Shown here: piece after piece, positions 1 to 9,497 of the stretch
How the letters are laid out: every line of letters starts with the position of its first letter
Position numbering within the stretch: the first letter of the stretch is position 1
Assembly (NCBI GenBank): GCA_027665725.1
Contig: JAQDDS010000001.1
Location: 1-64,000 of the forward strand
Direction: 5' to 3'
DNA: 64,000 nucleotides
Origin: Streptococcaceae bacterium AF77-01CM03A
GTDB lineage: Bacteria; Bacillota; Bacilli; Lactobacillales; Streptococcaceae
Notes under the pieces: model-generated
Seen by the model: the letters and a program-made list of their open reading frames with translations, nothing else
The model's database searches: none
Told to the model about the DNA's origin: nothing
Program-made: the position numbers and the translations under genes

Positions 1-51
1 AGCGCACGCCTGATAAGCGTGAGGTCGGTGGTTCGAGTCCACTCGTGCCCA
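1..51 (+). tRNA. tRNA-Ile (GAT), 5' end outside window
   Basis: The 3' two thirds of a tRNA. The anticodon stem CACGC (5-9) pairs with GCGTG (17-21) around a seven-base loop that carries GAT at 12-14. The TPsiC arm GGTTCGAGTCC follows, and the acceptor strand ends CGTGCCC with discriminator A at 51. The 5' acceptor strand and D arm lie left of the window. No CCA is encoded. Confidence 0.93.
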
Positions 52-57
52 TTAATA

Positions 58-145
58 GGAGAATTACTCAAGAGGCTGAAGAGGACGGTTTGCTAAATCG
101 TTAGGTCGGGTAACCGGCGCAAGGGTTCGAATCCCTTATTCTCCG
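58..145 (+). tRNA. tRNA-Ser (GCT)
   Basis: Complete class II tRNA. The acceptor GGAGAAT (58-64) pairs with ATTCTCC (138-144), with discriminator G at 145. The anticodon loop carries GCT at 92-94. A long variable arm (about 102-120) is typical of serine tRNAs, and a TPsiC arm GGGTTCGAATCCC follows. It reads AGC/AGU codons. It lies six bases after tRNA-Ile, so the two are the end of one transcript. Confidence 0.95.
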
Positions 146-150
146 TAATT

Positions 151-174
151 AAAGAGCTTTATAGCTCTTTTTTT
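151..174 (+). terminator. Terminator of the tRNA cluster
   Basis: AAAGAGCT, a short loop and AGCTCTTT, followed by a T run. It directly follows tRNA-Ser. Confidence 0.85.
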
Positions 175-221
175 ATTGCCTTAGTCTTATATTATTCTTT
201 TTATAACTCTTAAACATTTGA

Positions 222-227
222 TATAAT
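222..227 (+). promoter_or_regulatory. -10 box for the lipoprotein gene
   Basis: TATAAT 48 bases upstream of the start at 275. No good -35 is visible. A ribosome binding site AAAGGAG (262-268) precedes the ATG. Confidence 0.5.
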
Positions 228-274
228 GTAAGTGACATTACTAGAATAGTTAGATAACGATAAAGGAGTTTGTT

Positions 275-1421
275 ATGGAAGTAAAGAGTATTTTAGGAGG
301 TTTACTAGTTCTATTTATAAGCCTTTTTATGTTTGCTTGTAGTAATCATAGTTCCGAAAATTCTAATCAGGGACTTAGTTTATCAACAACTGTTAGTCAA
401 TCAAATACTAGTGAACAAACATCCGTAGAGGCTAAGAAAAATTTTAAAGAATTCTACAAGCCAGTTTTTGATAATTATCAAAAAATACTTTCTACACCGA
501 AGGATGTAAATGCAATCGCTGAACTCTATAAGACTTTACAAGGCGGTGAACGCCCGATCAATAGTTGGTCAGTTGAAAATGCGGTTTATCAAGCTGATAA
601 GATGAGTTTTGCTTATGCGGATCTTAATAAAGATGGTGTAGAGGAATTGTTAATAGGCGTTGAGCAATCTAATGGTGATTATTTTATTTCCGGTCTTTAT
701 TATCTCGTAAATGAGAAACCGATACTTTTAGCAGAAGGATTTGTAGCTGGTCATGGTGGGGCAAGAAATTCTATGAATATCTATAAGGATGGAGATATCT
801 TAGAATTAAGCTGGTCATCTGGTACAGGTGAAGGTAGGGGAGTACTTTATCATCTGAATTCTAGCCAGCAAGCAGCAAGTAAAGTCCAGGAACAGGACAT
901 TCGTGTACCAGGTAACAAAAGTTTGCATTCTGACTTTGGTAAAGCAGAGGCAGATTTAATGAATTTCAAGCAACTTGACTGGCAGAAATTCGAAACTTCT
1001 ACTAGCAGGACTATTTTCTGGTGAGAAACAAAAGGCTCCTTGGAATACCAATAAATCTGCGAAATTGGAAGCCTTTATTAAAGGATGGGGAGAAAGACTT
1101 GGGCAACCCAATTACAAAAAGGGAATTTCAGGAGGAGATGTTGGTGCGGATAATCTCTATACCTTTGGAAATGGACCAAGCGAAAAAATGGATGCTGTAT
1201 ACACGGATACAGGTTTAGGGAACGCTAAGTACAGAATCGTGGAGCGCTATAGTAATTGGGATAAATTTCCAGATGTTCATAGTTACTTCTTTGCGATTAC
1301 TAACACAGGAGAAGCGATTGTCTTTCATTCACCAACGACAAATGGTGGAATCATGTACTTAAAACCGACAGAAAATACAGAAATCCAAGCCGAGTTTAAA
1401 CGTTTGGTGGAAGAAGAGTAA
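275..1421 (+). pseudogene. Lipoprotein with C-terminal DUF4767-like domain, frameshifted
   Basis: The first frame (275-1024) starts with a signal peptide and a lipobox ending FAC-S, so the product would be a lipoprotein anchored outside the membrane. The N-terminal part is Ser/Thr-rich, then comes a domain with an acidic DLNKDGVEELL segment. That frame stops at 1022-1024. The downstream frame continues without a break to 1421. It carries a tryptophan- and glycine-rich region (WNTNKSAKLEAF, GWGERLGQ) that looks like the DUF4767 domain of lactobacillales lipoproteins. Removing one T from the T4 run near 1014-1017 joins the two frames into one protein of about 381 residues. I infer a one-base insertion (or sequencing error). 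The domain name is from memory. The native function is unknown. Confidence 0.72.
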
Positions 1422-1428
1422 AAGAAAA

Positions 1429-1458
1429 AGAGTTTAGCTTGGCTAAGCTCTTTTTTTA
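1429..1458 (+). terminator. Terminator after the lipoprotein gene
   Basis: AGAGTTTAGC / GCTAAGCTCT hairpin with a three-base loop, followed by seven Ts. Confidence 0.85.
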
Positions 1459-1469
1459 TAAAAATAATA

Positions 1470-1537
1470 TTTCGATATCGAAATAGTTGACAGATGTAAT
1501 AAAAAGAGCTACAATAGTTAAAAACTTCGATATAGAA
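1470..1537 (+). promoter_or_regulatory. marR-operon promoter flanked by two operator-like palindromes
   Basis: A consensus promoter: TTGACA (1487-1492), 17-base spacer, TACAAT (1510-1515). A perfect palindrome TTTCGATATCGAAA (1470-1483) lies just upstream of the -35. A related site TTCGATATAGAA (1526-1537) lies just downstream of the start point. Paired palindromes around the promoter of a MarR gene suggest autoregulation by that MarR protein. The binding is inferred. Confidence 0.75.
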
Positions 1538-1553
1538 CAAAAAAGGAGACAAA

Positions 1554-2003
1554 ATGGACAAGATGTTAGGGGGCTACCAAGCTCTACAGATTCGATTGTT
1601 GAATGGGCGTATCTTTCAAAAACTCTTGAGCAAGGAACCAGATGCTCAATACCGTAGTGAACAAGGTAAGATCTTAACAGTGCTTTGGAAAAAAGAGGAT
1701 GGTCGGGCAACTGCTACGGATATCGCTCTAGCTTCTGGGTTAGCTAACAATACCCTGACAAGTATGATTAAGAAGTTAGAAGACCAGGGATTGGTTTCTG
1801 TAAAAGCTTGCACTCAAGATAAGAGAAGAAAATTTGTTTGTTTGACAGAACTCGGTTGGGCACAAAAAGAAATTGGAGACCATGTCAGCAAAGAACTGGG
1901 AGAGATTTTCTACCAAGGCTTTTCAGATCAAGAAATCCAGGAATTTGAAGCTTATCAAGAGCGTATTATCGCAAATCTAAAATCTAAAGAGAATGACATC
2001 TAG
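1554..2003 (+). CDS. MarR-family transcriptional regulator
   Basis: A 149-residue winged-helix DNA-binding protein. The helix-turn-helix lies around residues 55-80 (TATDIALASGLANNTLTSMIKKLE), followed by the wing with the typical D-RR motif (QDKRRKFVCLT). MarR proteins bind palindromes as dimers and usually respond to small molecules or oxidants. It is the first gene of an operon with an NmrA-like oxidoreductase and an ABC importer, and is very likely their regulator through the palindromes at 1470-1537. AAGGAG precedes the ATG at 1554. The ligand cannot be read from the sequence. Confidence 0.9.
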   Translation: MDKMLGGYQALQIRLLNGRIFQKLLSKEPDAQYRSEQGKILTVLWKKEDGRATATDIALASGLANNTLTSMIKKLEDQGLVSVKACTQDKRRKFVCLTELGWAQKEIGDHVSKELGEIFYQGFSDQEIQEFEAYQERIIANLKSKENDI

Positions 2004-2021
2004 GGAAAGGAAGTAACAGTT

Positions 2022-2876
2022 ATGATTGGAATAACAGGTGTAACAGGGAAATTAGGCTCCTATGTGGCTGACCTTGTCGATAAAAAAGGAATCGCTTCAG
2101 TCCATCTAGCACGAAGCCCAGAGCGTGCAAAAGTCTACGCGTCTGCAGAAATCCGTAAAATAGTGTATGCCAATACTCCAGAGGTGGTTGAGGCCTTAAA
2201 GGGTATCGATACCTTGTTGATGGTATCTGCTCGGGAAAATCCAGAGCGTGTCAAGGAGCACAAGGAGTTTTTAGATGCTGCAAAACTAGCAGGGGTGCAG
2301 CATATCGTCTATACCTCCTTTTACGGAGCAGATGAAAAAGCAACCTTTACCTTGTCTCGAGATCATGCCCAGACGGAAGCCTATATCAAGGAGTTAGGAT
2401 TCACCTATACATTTTTGAGAGATAATTTTTACTTAGACTTCTTGTTAGATATTGCTCTTGAAAATGGAGAAATTCGTGGTCCAGCAGGAAGTGGGAAAGT
2501 TTCAGCAGTTGCCCGTAAGGACACATCTAGTGTTGCAGCAGAGATTCTTTTAAATCCTAAGGAGTGGGAAAATCAAGCCTTGAATCTGACAGGGCCAGAG
2601 GATTTTTCCATGGAAGAAATCGTATCGCTTCTCTCAAAAAATACCGGTAAGACCATCACGTATGTAGATGAATCAGTAGAAGAAGCCTATGAGTCACGAA
2701 AAAAATGGCCAGCACAAACTTGGGAGTACGATGCATGGGTCAGTACCTATACAGCGATTAAAGCTGGCGAACAGGCTGGGGTTTCAACAGATATCGAAAA
2801 AGTCCTAAGGCATCCAGCAAGCAGCCTTTTGGATATTCTTAGAGATAGAAAACTTATTGAGGAAAAAAATGATTGA
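2022..2876 (+). CDS. NmrA-like NAD(P)-binding oxidoreductase (atypical SDR)
   Basis: A 284-residue protein with an N-terminal Rossmann motif GVTGKLGS (residues 5-12) and the fold of the NmrA/QorB type of atypical short-chain dehydrogenase. Characterised relatives reduce quinones or act as redox sensors. The substrate here is unknown. The gene is 18 bases after marR. Its end overlaps the next gene's start by eight bases (ATGATTGA), so translation is probably coupled. I chose the ATG at 2022, behind GGAAAGGAAG. Confidence 0.85.
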   Translation: MIGITGVTGKLGSYVADLVDKKGIASVHLARSPERAKVYASAEIRKIVYANTPEVVEALKGIDTLLMVSARENPERVKEHKEFLDAAKLAGVQHIVYTSFYGADEKATFTLSRDHAQTEAYIKELGFTYTFLRDNFYLDFLLDIALENGEIRGPAGSGKVSAVARKDTSSVAAEILLNPKEWENQALNLTGPEDFSMEEIVSLLSKNTGKTITYVDESVEEAYESRKKWPAQTWEYDAWVSTYTAIKAGEQAGVSTDIEKVLRHPASSLLDILRDRKLIEEKND

Positions 2877-3597
2877 ATACAAACATGTAGCCTTGCGTTA
2901 CACGGATAAGGATATTTTAAAAGATGTCAATCTCCGCATTGAAAATGGAGAATTCATGGTGCTAGTGGGTCCTTCAGGATCTGGTAAGACCACCATGATC
3001 AAGATGATTAACCGTCTCTTGGAGCCGACAGATGGCAATATCTATATGGATGGGAAACGCATCAAGGACTATGATGTGCGTGAGCTCCGTCTCAGTATCG
3101 GCTATGTCCTCCAAGCTATTGCCTTATTTCCTAACTTGACGGTTGCGGAAAATATAGCTCTCATTCCTGAGATGAAGGGCTGGAGCAAAGAGCAAATCGC
3201 TTCTAAAACAGAAGAACTCTTGAATAAGGTTGGCCTGCCTGCTGCAGATTATGCCCATCGTTTACCAAGCGAGTTATCTGGTGGCGAGCAACAGCGGATT
3301 GGTATTGTGCGGGCTATCATTGGGGAACCAAAAATTCTATTGATGGACGAGCCTTTTTCAGCCTTGGATGCCATCTCTCGCAAGCAGTTGCAAGCTCTCA
3401 CCAAGGATTTGCACAAAGAATTCGGTATGACGACTATCTTCGTAACACATGATACAGACGAAGCCTTGAAATTAGGGGATCGAATTGCAGTTTTACAGGA
3501 TGGAAAAATACGCCAGGTTGCAAAACCTGAAACAATTTTACAAGCACCTGCGACAGACTTTGTAGCAAACTTGTTTGGAGGTGGCCTTCATGTCTAA
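2869..3597 (+). CDS. ABC transporter ATPase, osmoprotectant/choline type (ProV/OpuCA-like)
   Basis: 242 residues. Walker [10 protein letters not shown] (about 33-41), signature LSGGEQQR, Walker B ILLMDEP and the H-loop VTHD are all intact. The fold and context match the quaternary-amine uptake ATPases (ProV/OpuCA), but the C-terminal CBS domains of longer OpuCA/ProV proteins are absent. I prefer ATG 2869 to the upstream TTG 2857, because GAGG (2859-2862) is correctly spaced for it. It powers the permease encoded next, whose start overlaps its stop by eight bases. Pneumococcal homologues are annotated as choline transporters. The substrate here is not provable from sequence. Confidence 0.88.
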   Translation: MIEYKHVALRYTDKDILKDVNLRIENGEFMVLVGPSGSGKTTMIKMINRLLEPTDGNIYMDGKRIKDYDVRELRLSIGYVLQAIALFPNLTVAENIALIPEMKGWSKEQIASKTEELLNKVGLPAADYAHRLPSELSGGEQQRIGIVRAIIGEPKILLMDEPFSALDAISRKQLQALTKDLHKEFGMTTIFVTHDTDEALKLGDRIAVLQDGKIRQVAKPETILQAPATDFVANLFGGGLHV

Positions 3598-5110
3598 TTT
3601 GATTTCAACATTTCAAGAGCGTTTTGGGGAATGGGTAACAGCTCTAGGACAACACTTACAATTGTCTCTTTTGACCTTATTGGTTGCTATTTTTCTGACG
3701 ATTCCTCTGGCGGTTTATCTAAATAGCCACAAAAAAGTGGCGAATTGGGTGCTACAAGTTGCGGGTATCTTCCAGACCATACCCTCAATGGCTTTATTGG
3801 GTCTCTTTATTCCTTTCATGGGAATTGGAACCTTACCAGCCCTCACAGCCCTTGTCATTTACGCTATTTTCCCGATTTTGGAAAATACAATCACAGCCTT
3901 GAACGGCATTGATCCTAGTCTTGAGGAAGCAGGAATTGCTTTTGGAATGACCAAGTGGGAGCGACTCAAGAAGTTTGAAATTCCACTGGCCATGCCTGTC
4001 ATTGTATCGGGGGTTCGTACAGCAACTGTTATGATCATTGGGACAGCGACTTTAGCTGCTCTTGTGGGAGCTGGTGGATTGGGCTCCTTTATCCTTTTGG
4101 GAATTGATCGTCGGAATGCTAGTCTCATTTTAATCGGAGCAATCTCATCAGCCATCTTGGCCATTCTCTTTAATGTCATTCTCAAATGGTTGGAAAAGGC
4201 AAAGTTGCGTACGATTGTTTCGACCTTTGCTGTCATGGTCCTTGGTTTGGGAGTTAGTTATGTTCCAAGCATGATTCCAAATAAAGAGAAAGAAAATCTG
4301 GTTATAGCTGGGAAGTTAGGACCTGAACCTGAGATTCTCATGAATATGTATAAACTTCTCATCGAGGAAAATACGGATATGACGGTGACGGTTAAACCCA
4401 ATTTTGGGAAGACAGACTTTCTTTACCAAGCGCTGAAAAAAGGGGACATTGATATCTATCCAGAATTTTCTGGAACAGTGACAGAGAGTCTCCTCCAATC
4501 ATCTCCACAAATTGGGCATGACCCAGAAAAGGTTTACGAGGTGGCTCGTGATGGCATTGCCAAACAGGATCAACTAGCCTTTCTTAAACCCATGGCTTAT
4601 CAAAATACTTATGCTATAGCAGTTCCTAAAAAAGTTGCGCAAGAATATGGGCTTAAGACGATTTCAGACTTGAAAAAAGTAGAAGGACAGCTCAAGGCGG
4701 GATTCACTCTGGAGTTTAATGACCGTGAGGATGGAAACAAGGGCTTGCAGTCTGTTTATGGATTAAATCTCAATGTAGCCACTATGGAACCAGCTCTTCG
4801 CTACCAAGCCATACAGTCAGGTGACATTCAAATTACAGATGCTTACTCAACAGATGCTGAAATTGCTAGGTATGACTTGATGATTTTAGAAGACGATCAA
4901 CACCTTTTCCCTCCTTATCAAGGCGCTCCACTGATGAAGCAGGAGCTACTTAAGAAGCATCCAGAATTGGAAGCTGTATTAAATCAGTTAGCTGGTAAAA
5001 TCACCGAGAGCCAGATGAGTCAGATGAACTATCAGGTTGGTGTGGAAGGTAAATCAGCTGAAGAGGTTGCGTATGAGTTTCTCCTTCAAGAAGGAATTCT
5101 TCAAAAATAA
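3590..5110 (+). CDS. Fused permease / substrate-binding protein, osmoprotectant/choline ABC importer
   Basis: A 506-residue fusion. Residues about 1-205 form the membrane permease domain, with several hydrophobic segments and the EAA-loop motif ([25 protein letters not shown]). A further membrane segment near 210-228 leads into an extracellular OpuAC/OpuC-type substrate-binding domain (about 235-505; [29 protein letters not shown]). Such permease-binding protein fusions are known in streptococci and lactococci for glycine betaine, choline or carnitine uptake. The ATG at 3590 is chosen because GGAGG (3577-3581) precedes it and it overlaps the ATPase stop by ATGTCTAA. Confidence 0.88.
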   Translation: MSNLISTFQERFGEWVTALGQHLQLSLLTLLVAIFLTIPLAVYLNSHKKVANWVLQVAGIFQTIPSMALLGLFIPFMGIGTLPALTALVIYAIFPILENTITALNGIDPSLEEAGIAFGMTKWERLKKFEIPLAMPVIVSGVRTATVMIIGTATLAALVGAGGLGSFILLGIDRRNASLILIGAISSAILAILFNVILKWLEKAKLRTIVSTFAVMVLGLGVSYVPSMIPNKEKENLVIAGKLGPEPEILMNMYKLLIEENTDMTVTVKPNFGKTDFLYQALKKGDIDIYPEFSGTVTESLLQSSPQIGHDPEKVYEVARDGIAKQDQLAFLKPMAYQNTYAIAVPKKVAQEYGLKTISDLKKVEGQLKAGFTLEFNDREDGNKGLQSVYGLNLNVATMEPALRYQAIQSGDIQITDAYSTDAEIARYDLMILEDDQHLFPPYQGAPLMKQELLKKHPELEAVLNQLAGKITESQMSQMNYQVGVEGKSAEEVAYEFLLQEGILQK

Positions 5111-5136
5111 ACGTAGAAAAGACTTTATACTAACAT

Positions 5137-5173
5137 AAACCCCATCTTTCTTTTAAGACAAGATGGGGTTTTG
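5137..5173. terminator. Bidirectional terminator
   Basis: ACCCCATCTT / AAGATGGGGT stem with T runs on both strands. It lies between the importer operon and the convergent membrane protein gene. Confidence 0.8.
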
Positions 5174-5175
5174 TA

Positions 5176-5532
5176 TTAAATTAAAAGTAATATAAGTGTC
5201 AATAAGATAGCAAATGTAATTCTGATGATATGGTGTGACTTTTTAAAGCTGCCTTTCTGATTGTCATTCCAATAGGCTCCGTAGCAGATGAAGAAAACTC
5301 CGATTATCCAAAGTAATAGAGAAATGATGGGGATAAAAATCTCAAATATAATAGGCATATAGAAATGAAGGAAAAGAGAAAGCATCGTGAGGATACTACC
5401 CATGAACATACATTTGATCCCTCTGTTAAAGTTTTTTTGAGCAATAGCTAAACCTGCCACTATCAGGTGATAGAGGGAGAAGGGCAGAGTTAGTATAAGA
5501 ATGATGAGTGCAAGAAAGATAAAGGTGTACAT
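5176..5532 (-). CDS. Small hydrophobic membrane protein, unknown function
   Basis: 118 residues with about four predicted membrane segments (roughly 1-25, 40-62, 65-85, 100-118) separated by short charged loops (QKNFNRGIK, WNDNQKGSFKKSHH). I do not recognise the family. AAAGGA precedes the start on the reverse strand. It lies 30 bases downstream of sczA and may be co-transcribed with it, but no link to zinc is visible in the protein. Confidence 0.7.
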   Translation of the reverse strand: MYTFIFLALIILILTLPFSLYHLIVAGLAIAQKNFNRGIKCMFMGSILTMLSLFLHFYMPIIFEIFIPIISLLLWIIGVFFICYGAYWNDNQKGSFKKSHHIIRITFAILLTLILLLI

Positions 5533-5562
5533 AGTGTGAGTCCTTTCTTTAAACGTTTTACT

Positions 5563-6111
5563 CTAAAGTTTGTTTTCAGAGTTTATTCCCATGACATCCA
5601 AGTAAAATCCAACTACTTGGTCTTCCTTATAAGATTTCCCTTTTTTGAGCCACCAGGTCAATGTTTCGATAAAGTTAGTTACGACAAAATGCTTGAGATA
5701 GGAAGTAGGAATATTAGAATAGGAAACTTGCAAGTCCTCTGCTACCATGGGGTAAACATGATGTTCTAGCTCTTTCTGTAATTGACGGAGGAAGTAGTCA
5801 TTTTTTGAGAAAAGGAGGCTGGTGACGTGGTCTTGATTTTTCTTAAAATGCGAAAAGATATGGGACAAATAAGCTTCTGTAGATATATTTTCCTCGCGTT
5901 CAAAAAGATGATGAAAGAGATAACGACAGAGCTCGTCTAGGAGTAATTCTTTACTTTCATAATGGCTATAAAAGGTGGAACGACCGACATCTGCTAGGTC
6001 TATTATCTCCTGAACGGTAATCGTTTCAAAGCTTTTTTGATTTAGTAATTGTAAAAAAGCAGTATAGATAGATTTTCGAGTCTTGGTAATGCGACGATCT
6101 TGAGCAGTCAT
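5563..6111 (-). CDS. sczA: TetR-family zinc-responsive regulator SczA
   Basis: 182 residues. The N-terminal TetR helix-turn-helix (about 28-55: TVQEIIDLADVGRSTFYSHYESKELLL) is followed by a helical ligand/dimer domain containing several His and Cys residues. The gene is divergent from a CDF zinc exporter. This arrangement is that of pneumococcal sczA-czcD, where SczA is known to activate czcD in response to zinc. Two inverted repeats in the 132-base gap are the likely binding sites. The assignment rests on family plus context. Confidence 0.85.
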   Translation of the reverse strand: MTAQDRRITKTRKSIYTAFLQLLNQKSFETITVQEIIDLADVGRSTFYSHYESKELLLDELCRYLFHHLFEREENISTEAYLSHIFSHFKKNQDHVTSLLFSKNDYFLRQLQKELEHHVYPMVAEDLQVSYSNIPTSYLKHFVVTNFIETLTWWLKKGKSYKEDQVVGFYLDVMGINSENKL

Positions 6112-6125
6112 ATGGACACTTTGAA

Positions 6126-6225
6126 CAAACTGTTCCGTTTCTTACAAAGTAAACAGTTTGCTCCTATCCTTTCTGAAATGAATGTTAGATAATGATAATG
6201 AACAAGATGTTCATGAATCTATTAT
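6126..6225 (+). promoter_or_regulatory. sczA-czcD divergent control region with two inverted repeats
   Basis: The first repeat, CAAACTGTT (6126-6134) with AACAGTTTG (6152-6160), has a 17-base gap and lies near sczA. The second is a perfect palindrome ATGAACA-AGA-TGTTCAT (6198-6214) directly upstream of a -10-like TATTAT (6220-6225) for czcD, in the position of the -35. An activator site there would suit SczA. Confidence 0.7.
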
Positions 6226-6243
6226 AACAAAGGAATGTTGATT

Positions 6244-7146
6244 ATGAAGACAAAACATACAGTTTGGTTAGCTTTTTTCTTGAATTTAAGTTATGCCATT
6301 GTTGAGTTTATCGCAGGAGGGATTTTTGGTTCTAGTGCGGTCCTTGCTGACTCTGTCCACGATTTGGGAGATGCAATCGCAATTGGGATATCAGCCTTTC
6401 TTGAAGCAATTTCCAATCGTGAAGAAGATAGTCATTACACCTTGGGTTACAAACGGTTTAGCCTTCTAGGTGCCTTGGTAACAGCTGTGATTCTGATGAC
6501 AGGATCTGTTCTGGTTATCCTGGAAAATATAACAAAACTCTTTCATCCACAACCTGTCAACGATGAGGGGATCCTCTGGTTAGGAATCATAGCTGTCAGT
6601 ATCAATGTATTGGCGAGTCTAGTAGTTCGTAAGGGAAAAACAAAAAACGAATCCATTCTTAGCCTGCATTTTCTGGAAGATACCTTGGGTTGGGTGGCTG
6701 TTATCCTAATGGCCATTGTTCTGCGATTTACCGACTGGTATATTCTGGATCCCCTCCTATCCCTTGTCATTTCCTTCTTTATTCTGTCAAAAGCTATCCC
6801 ACGTTTTTGGAGCACGCTCAAGATTTTCCTCGATGCCGTGCCAGAAGGTGTGGATATCCAGCAAGTAAAGAGTGATTTGGAGCAACTGGATCACGTTGCT
6901 AGTATTAATCAGCTAAACCTCTGGACCATGGATGGTTTGGAAAAAAATGCCATTGTCCATGTTTGTCTCAAAAAGGTGGAGCACATGGAAGTCTGTAAAG
7001 AAGCAATCCGTGCCATGCTCAAAGATTATGGCTTTCAAAACATCACCATTGAAGTTGATGCTGACCTAGTAACTCACCAAGCCCATAAGCGCAATATGGA
7101 GGAGATAGAAGCAGTCCAAAGCCATGGATATGAACATTATCATTAA
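6244..7146 (+). CDS. czcD: Cation diffusion facilitator zinc exporter CzcD
   Basis: 300 residues, six membrane segments and a C-terminal cytoplasmic domain. CDF metal-site residues are visible: HD in DSVHDLGDA (about 37-42) and H/D in LHFLEDTLGW (about 138-146). The tail has the metal-binding-type sequence HGYEHYH. Antiports Zn2+ out of the cell. The ATG at 6244 is preferred to the one at 6235, because AAAGGA (6229-6234) abuts 6235 but is nine bases from 6244. Neighbouring sczA is the likely activator. Confidence 0.9.
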   Translation: MKTKHTVWLAFFLNLSYAIVEFIAGGIFGSSAVLADSVHDLGDAIAIGISAFLEAISNREEDSHYTLGYKRFSLLGALVTAVILMTGSVLVILENITKLFHPQPVNDEGILWLGIIAVSINVLASLVVRKGKTKNESILSLHFLEDTLGWVAVILMAIVLRFTDWYILDPLLSLVISFFILSKAIPRFWSTLKIFLDAVPEGVDIQQVKSDLEQLDHVASINQLNLWTMDGLEKNAIVHVCLKKVEHMEVCKEAIRAMLKDYGFQNITIEVDADLVTHQAHKRNMEEIEAVQSHGYEHYH

Positions 7147-7186
7147 TGAGCTATAGTATAAGTGAGCGAAAGCTTCATAAATAGTG

Positions 7187-7192
7187 TATACT
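7187..7192 (+). promoter_or_regulatory. -10 box for the alcohol dehydrogenase gene
   Basis: TATACT 33 bases upstream of the ATG at 7226. No clear -35 and no recognisable operator. The czcD-adh gap has no hairpin terminator. Confidence 0.4.
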
Positions 7193-7225
7193 TGAAATAA
7201 GTTAGATACAGAGAGGTAAATGTTT

Positions 7226-8263
7226 ATGAAATCAGCAGTTTATACCAAGGCAGGTCAGGTTGGTATTGAAGAAATTAAACGTCCAAGCATTCAAGAAGCG
7301 GATGATGTGATTATCCGTGTGGTTCGTGCTTGCGTATGTGGTTCAGACCTATGGAGTTACCGAAATCCAGATATTAAAGCGGGACATAAAAATAGTGGAC
7401 ACGAAGCGATCGGAATCGTCGAAGAAGTTGGTGAGGCTGTCACTACTGTAAAACCAGGTGACTTTGTCATCGCGCCTTTCACTCATGGTTGTGGAGAGTG
7501 TGATGCCTGTCGTGCTGGTTATGATGGGACTTGTGACCGCCATATTGGCACCAACTGGTCAGGTGGTGTCCAGGCTGAGTATATCCGTTTCCATTTTGCT
7601 AATTGGGCACTTGTGAAAATTCCAGGTCAACCTTCAGATTATAGCGAAGGCATGCTCAAGTCACTTTTAACACTTGCTGATGTCATGCCGACCGGTTACC
7701 ATGCAGCGCGTGTGGCTAATGTTCAAAAAGGCGACAAGGTTGTCGTTATTGGGGATGGGGCCGTTGGCCAATGTGCTGTCATTGCGGCTAAGATGCGTGG
7801 AGCTTCACAAATTATCCTTATGAGTCGTCACGAAGATCGACAACAAATGGCCTTGGAGTCAGGAGCGACAGCTGTTGTCGCCGAACGTGGTGAAGAAGGC
7901 ATTGCCAAGGTGCGTGAAATCCTCGGAGGAGGAGCAGATGCAGCACTTGAGTGTGTTGGTACTGAGGCGGCTGTTGAGCAAGCACTGGGTGTCCTTCATA
8001 ATGGTGGTCGTATGGGAATTGTTGGTGTGCCTCACTATAATAACCGTGCCCTTGGTTCGACCTTTGCTCAGAATATTTCTGTTGCGGGTGGAGCAGCTTC
8101 TGCAACAACATACGATAAGCAATTCTTGCTCAAAGCTGTTCTGGATGGTGATATCAATCCAGGTCGTGTCTTTACTTCAAGCTATAAACTGAAAGATATC
8201 GACCAAGCTTATAAGGCTATGGATGAACGCAAGACTATCAAGTCTATGATTGTGATGGATTAA
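7226..8263 (+). CDS. Zinc-dependent alcohol dehydrogenase family protein
   Basis: 345-residue MDR-type dehydrogenase. Catalytic zinc ligands: Cys in VCGSD and His in SGHEAIG. Structural zinc cysteines: GCGECDACRAGYDGTC. Cofactor loop: GDGAVGQCA. Probably oxidises alcohols or detoxifies aldehydes. In pneumococcus the homologous gene next to czcD follows the MerR regulator nmlR, and I find no such gene here. ATG 7226 is chosen over 7220 because GAGAGG (7211-7216) is nine bases from it. Confidence 0.88.
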   Translation: MKSAVYTKAGQVGIEEIKRPSIQEADDVIIRVVRACVCGSDLWSYRNPDIKAGHKNSGHEAIGIVEEVGEAVTTVKPGDFVIAPFTHGCGECDACRAGYDGTCDRHIGTNWSGGVQAEYIRFHFANWALVKIPGQPSDYSEGMLKSLLTLADVMPTGYHAARVANVQKGDKVVVIGDGAVGQCAVIAAKMRGASQIILMSRHEDRQQMALESGATAVVAERGEEGIAKVREILGGGADAALECVGTEAAVEQALGVLHNGGRMGIVGVPHYNNRALGSTFAQNISVAGGAASATTYDKQFLLKAVLDGDINPGRVFTSSYKLKDIDQAYKAMDERKTIKSMIVMD

Positions 8264-8270
8264 AAAAAGA

Positions 8271-8310
8271 AAATCCTAATAGAGCACTGAAATCTCTATT
8301 AGGATTTTTT
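8271..8310. terminator. Bidirectional terminator between adh and galR
   Basis: AATCCTAATAGAG / CTCTATTAGGATT, a 13-bp stem with T/A tracts on both sides. Confidence 0.9.
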
Positions 8311-8327
8311 ATGTTCAGTTGTTGTGC

Positions 8328-9356
<1,029 letters not shown>

Positions 9357-9372
9357 TCATATTTTTCTATCT

Positions 9373-9471
9373 TTTTACTCATAGTTTAGTAAAATATCGG
9401 TAAAAATGTTGACCAAAGCAAAACCCTTGGTTACAATAGAAGAAAACGATTACAAGGTAAACTTTTTTACC
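9373..9471 (+). promoter_or_regulatory. galK promoter with CcpA (cre) site and operator-like repeats
   Basis: Promoter TTGACC (9409-9414), 17-base spacer, TACAAT (9432-9437). AGAAAACGATTACA (9441-9454) matches the cre consensus TGWAANCGNTNWCA at 13 of 14 positions and lies just downstream of the -10, where CcpA would block transcription. Inverted repeats TTTTACT...AGTAAAA (9373-9394) and GGTAAA...TTTACC (9456-9471) are candidate GalR operators. Confidence 0.75.
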
Positions 9472-9497
9472 TAACAAATTGTCAAAGGAGAATTCAT

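Noticed and set aside
3859-4236. A 125-codon reverse-strand frame opposite the permease domain
   Set aside because: It mirrors the codons of the membrane helices and has no independent start signals.
7818-8111. Overlapping reverse-strand frames of 87-97 codons inside the alcohol dehydrogenase gene
   Set aside because: Low-complexity His/Gln-rich or Cys-rich translations opposite a well-supported gene; shadows only.
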